Shown one piece after another: positions 62,248 through 64,000 of a DNA stretch of 64,000 bases. Position numbers and translations under genes: made by a program. Numbering within the stretch: position 1 is the stretch's first letter; each line of letters begins with the position of its first letter. Source of the DNA: JAPYTK01 sp964401935 (lineage in GTDB: Bacteria; Myxococcota_A; Polyangia; Polyangiales; Polyangiaceae); contig CAYOAL010000010.1 in assembly GCA_964401935.1 (NCBI GenBank), positions 62,001 through 126,000 on the forward strand, given 5' to 3'. Below the pieces are notes generated by a model. The model was given only the letters and a program-made list of their open reading frames with translations. It ran no database searches and was not told where the DNA came from.

Positions 62248-63732
62248 ATGGCGAAGGATCTGGTGTTGGCGATCGATCAGGGGACGACCGGGACGACCTC
62301 GCTCGTCCTCGATCAGGGAGGGCGCACGCTCGGACGCCACAACGTCGAGTTCGAGCAGCACTTCCCCCAGCCGGGGTGGGTCGAACACGACGCGGACGAG
62401 ATTTGGCGGAGCGTGGAGGAGGCCACCCGGGGCGCCCTGTCCACCGCACAGGTGAGCGGCGACGCGATCGCCGCCATCGGCATCACCAATCAGCGAGAGA
62501 CCACGCTCCTCTGGGACAGGGACGGGGGCAGACCCATCCACCGCGCGATTGTCTGGCAAGACCGCCGCACCGCAGAGCGCTGCGCCGAGCTCCGTGCCGA
62601 CGGTCACCTCGAGCTCACGCGGCAGCGCACGGGCCTCGTGCTCGATCCCTACTTCAGCGGCACCAAGATCGCGTGGCTGCTGGATCACGTCGCCGGCGCT
62701 CGCGCGCGTGCGGAGCGGGGCGAGCTCGCCTTCGGCACCATCGACACGTTCTTGATCCACCGGCTCTCTGCCGGCGCGGTGCACGCCACCGACGTGACCA
62801 ACGCGTCGCGCACCCTCCTCATGGACCTCGCGTCCCTGCGCTGGGACGACGAAATGCTGACGCTGCTCCGGGTGCCGAGAGGGGTGCTCCCCACGATCAT
62901 GCCGTCGGCCGGGGTGCTGGCGCGCACCAAGGGGTTCTCCACGCTGCCCGATGGGGTCCCCATTTCCGGCGTGGCGGGCGACCAACAAGCGGCGCTGTTC
63001 GGCCAGGCGTGTTTCGCGGTGGGAGACGCCAAGTGCACGTACGGCACCGGGGCCTTCGTGCTCGCGAACATCGGCGAGCGACCGGTCGTGAGTCGGTTTG
63101 GGCTGCTCACCACCGTGGCGTGGCAAGCCGGTGGCGAGGTGGCCTACGCTCTCGAGGGAAGCGCCTTCATCGCGGGGGCGGCCGTGCAGTGGCTACGGGA
63201 TGGGCTCGGCCTCATCGCCTCGGCGCAGGAGATCGAGGCGCTCGCCCGCCAGGTGACCTCCACCGACGGGGTGTTCTTCGTGCCCGCGCTCGCAGGGCTC
63301 GGAGCTCCCTATTGGGACCCCGAGGCCAGAGGTCTTCTGTGCGGCCTCACGCGCGGGACCACGCGCGCTCACGTCGCGCGCGCCGCGCTCGAAGGGGTGG
63401 CGCACGAGGTCTCCGACTTGCTCGAGGCGATGAGCGAGGATCTCGGTCGACCGGTCGGCAAGCTGCGCGTAGACGGGGGCGCGGCGTCCAACGCGCTCCT
63501 GATGCAGGAGCAAGCGAACTTCGCCGGCGCGATCATCGAGCGCCCCTACGAGCTCGAGACCACCGCCCGCGGAGCGGCGATGCTCGCCGCGCTCGGCGCG
63601 GGGCTCTTCAAGAGCAAGGTGGAGGTCGCGCAGATGGCGCCCATCGAACGAACCTTCACGCCCGACGCCCACTTCGATCGCGGTGCGGCCCGCGAAGGTT
63701 GGAAACGAGCGGTCGCGCGCGCCCGCGCGTGA
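62248..63732 (+). CDS. glpK: Glycerol kinase
   Basis: A 494-residue FGGY kinase started at ATG 62248, with GGCGGAGAG upstream. Blocks: AIDQGTTGTTSLVLD (start), HDADEIWRSV, GITNQRETTLLWDR, IVWQDRRTAERC, DPYFSGTKIAWLLD, CTYGTGAFVLANIG and FVPALAGLGAPYWDPEARG. It phosphorylates glycerol to sn-glycerol 3-phosphate. No glpF or glpD is adjacent. The 153-base region before the start contains several TTGTCA/TTGACG words (62150-62187), including TGAC-N6-GTCA at 62174-62187, which may be an operator. Confidence 0.96.
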   Translation: MAKDLVLAIDQGTTGTTSLVLDQGGRTLGRHNVEFEQHFPQPGWVEHDADEIWRSVEEATRGALSTAQVSGDAIAAIGITNQRETTLLWDRDGGRPIHRAIVWQDRRTAERCAELRADGHLELTRQRTGLVLDPYFSGTKIAWLLDHVAGARARAERGELAFGTIDTFLIHRLSAGAVHATDVTNASRTLLMDLASLRWDDEMLTLLRVPRGVLPTIMPSAGVLARTKGFSTLPDGVPISGVAGDQQAALFGQACFAVGDAKCTYGTGAFVLANIGERPVVSRFGLLTTVAWQAGGEVAYALEGSAFIAGAAVQWLRDGLGLIASAQEIEALARQVTSTDGVFFVPALAGLGAPYWDPEARGLLCGLTRGTTRAHVARAALEGVAHEVSDLLEAMSEDLGRPVGKLRVDGGAASNALLMQEQANFAGAIIERPYELETTARGAAMLAALGAGLFKSKVEVAQMAPIERTFTPDAHFDRGAAREGWKRAVARARA

Positions 63733-63818
63733 GGCCAAGGCACACAGAGCCGCCCACGTCGCGCGACGAAAACGATGGTCGAGTGGTTTTGGGAAGCCGA
63801 ACCCGAGCTTGTTTGTTA

Positions 63819-63839
63819 GGCTCCGAGAACGGAGCCTTT
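63819..63839 (+). terminator. Hairpin downstream of glpK
   Basis: GGCTCCG, loop AGAA, CGGAGCC form a perfect seven-pair stem, followed by TTTC, 87 bases after the glpK stop. The form fits an intrinsic terminator with a short T tract. Confidence 0.55.
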
Positions 63840-63939
63840 CGCTCCAAGACACGCAAAGCTTAACCCGGCCGACAGCCCACCCCGCGCGTATGCCTCCCGG
63901 CCCACGATGTGCGGGGGTCGGTCGCAAGGAGGACGACAC

Positions 63940-64000
63940 ATGGCGGGGAGCCAACCATCGTCGGGGAAGGCACCCGACCCGAACGCGCAGTGGCGCGACG
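63940..64000 (+). CDS. Start of an unidentified gene, cut by the window edge
   Basis: ATG 63940 follows a strong AAGGAGG at a good distance. Twenty codons are visible (MAGSQPSSGKAPDPNAQWRD) and look polar and disordered. The product cannot be identified. Confidence 0.6.
   Translation, partial: MAGSQPSSGKAPDPNAQWRD

Overview
This window looks like a chromosomal segment from a member of the Myxococcota, probably Polyangiales-like. This is an inference from gene content. The DNA is very GC-rich with strong third-position bias, so almost every real gene throws long antisense open frames. The gene set also fits: Cys-rich DUF4215 repeats, many lipoproteins of unknown role, three Ser/Thr kinases in a row, an FHA-type sigma-54 activator, an FHA-GAF-cyclase, a DUF4388/PEGA-type regulator and an S41 protease with a very long C-terminus. 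I see no rRNA, tRNA, CRISPR array, transposase or phage genes. It reads as ordinary chromosome.

Layout. 1-4.9 kb: the 3' end of rarA, then an opposite-strand run (Nudix hydrolase, hpt, TPR protein) and a divergent cysD-cysN pair for sulfate activation. CysN carries a C-terminal domain that looks like a dead APS kinase. 4.9-5.3 kb: a non-coding stretch with a cluster of DnaA-box-like 9-mers, a perfect palindrome and AT-rich tracts. 5.3-8.5 kb: an exported beta-rich protein, a DUF167 protein, dapF and a class I aminotransferase. 8.5-13.5 kb (minus strand): a sterol 24-C-methyltransferase homologue, a lipoprotein with all six copper ligands of the PHM/DBM monooxygenase family, an M3 metallopeptidase and a small Cys-rich lipoprotein. 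13.6-22.9 kb (plus): a large two-receiver regulator, a DUF4215/P-domain surface protein and a lipoprotein with a degenerate sulfatase fold. 23.0-23.9 kb: a short-chain dehydrogenase behind twin TetR-type operators.

24-30 kb: a minus-strand run of tatA (with a long acidic tail), an S41 protease and two unknown coupled genes. 29-36 kb: a lipoprotein, fur with a small downstream gene, an L,D-transpeptidase, glutaryl-CoA dehydrogenase and two coupled lipoproteins. 36-42 kb: envelope polysaccharide functions (an FrhB/FdhB-polysaccharide pyruvyl transferase fusion, a DUF2079 membrane protein, a DPM1-like glycosyltransferase). 42-43.4 kb: rlmE and rplC, the latter outside any S10 operon. 43.4-45.4 kb: a repeat-rich divergent promoter region, a small lipoprotein, interspersed hairpin repeats and a nucleotidyltransferase. 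45.4-49.1 kb: three Ser/Thr kinases. 49.4-52.9 kb: a TolB-like propeller coupled to a peptidoglycan amidase, and a GNAT acetyltransferase. 52.8-59 kb (minus): gap-pgk-tpiA-secG followed by an FHA-sigma-54 activator coupled to a membrane protein. 59-62 kb: accA and an FHA-GAF-class III cyclase. 62.2-64 kb: glpK and the first 20 codons of the next gene.

The points most worth following are the bacterial sterol methyltransferase, the copper-monooxygenase-like lipoprotein, the pseudo-APS-kinase on CysN, the possible replication-origin-like intergenic region, the FrhB-pyruvyl transferase fusion and the displaced rplC with its repeat-rich promoter.
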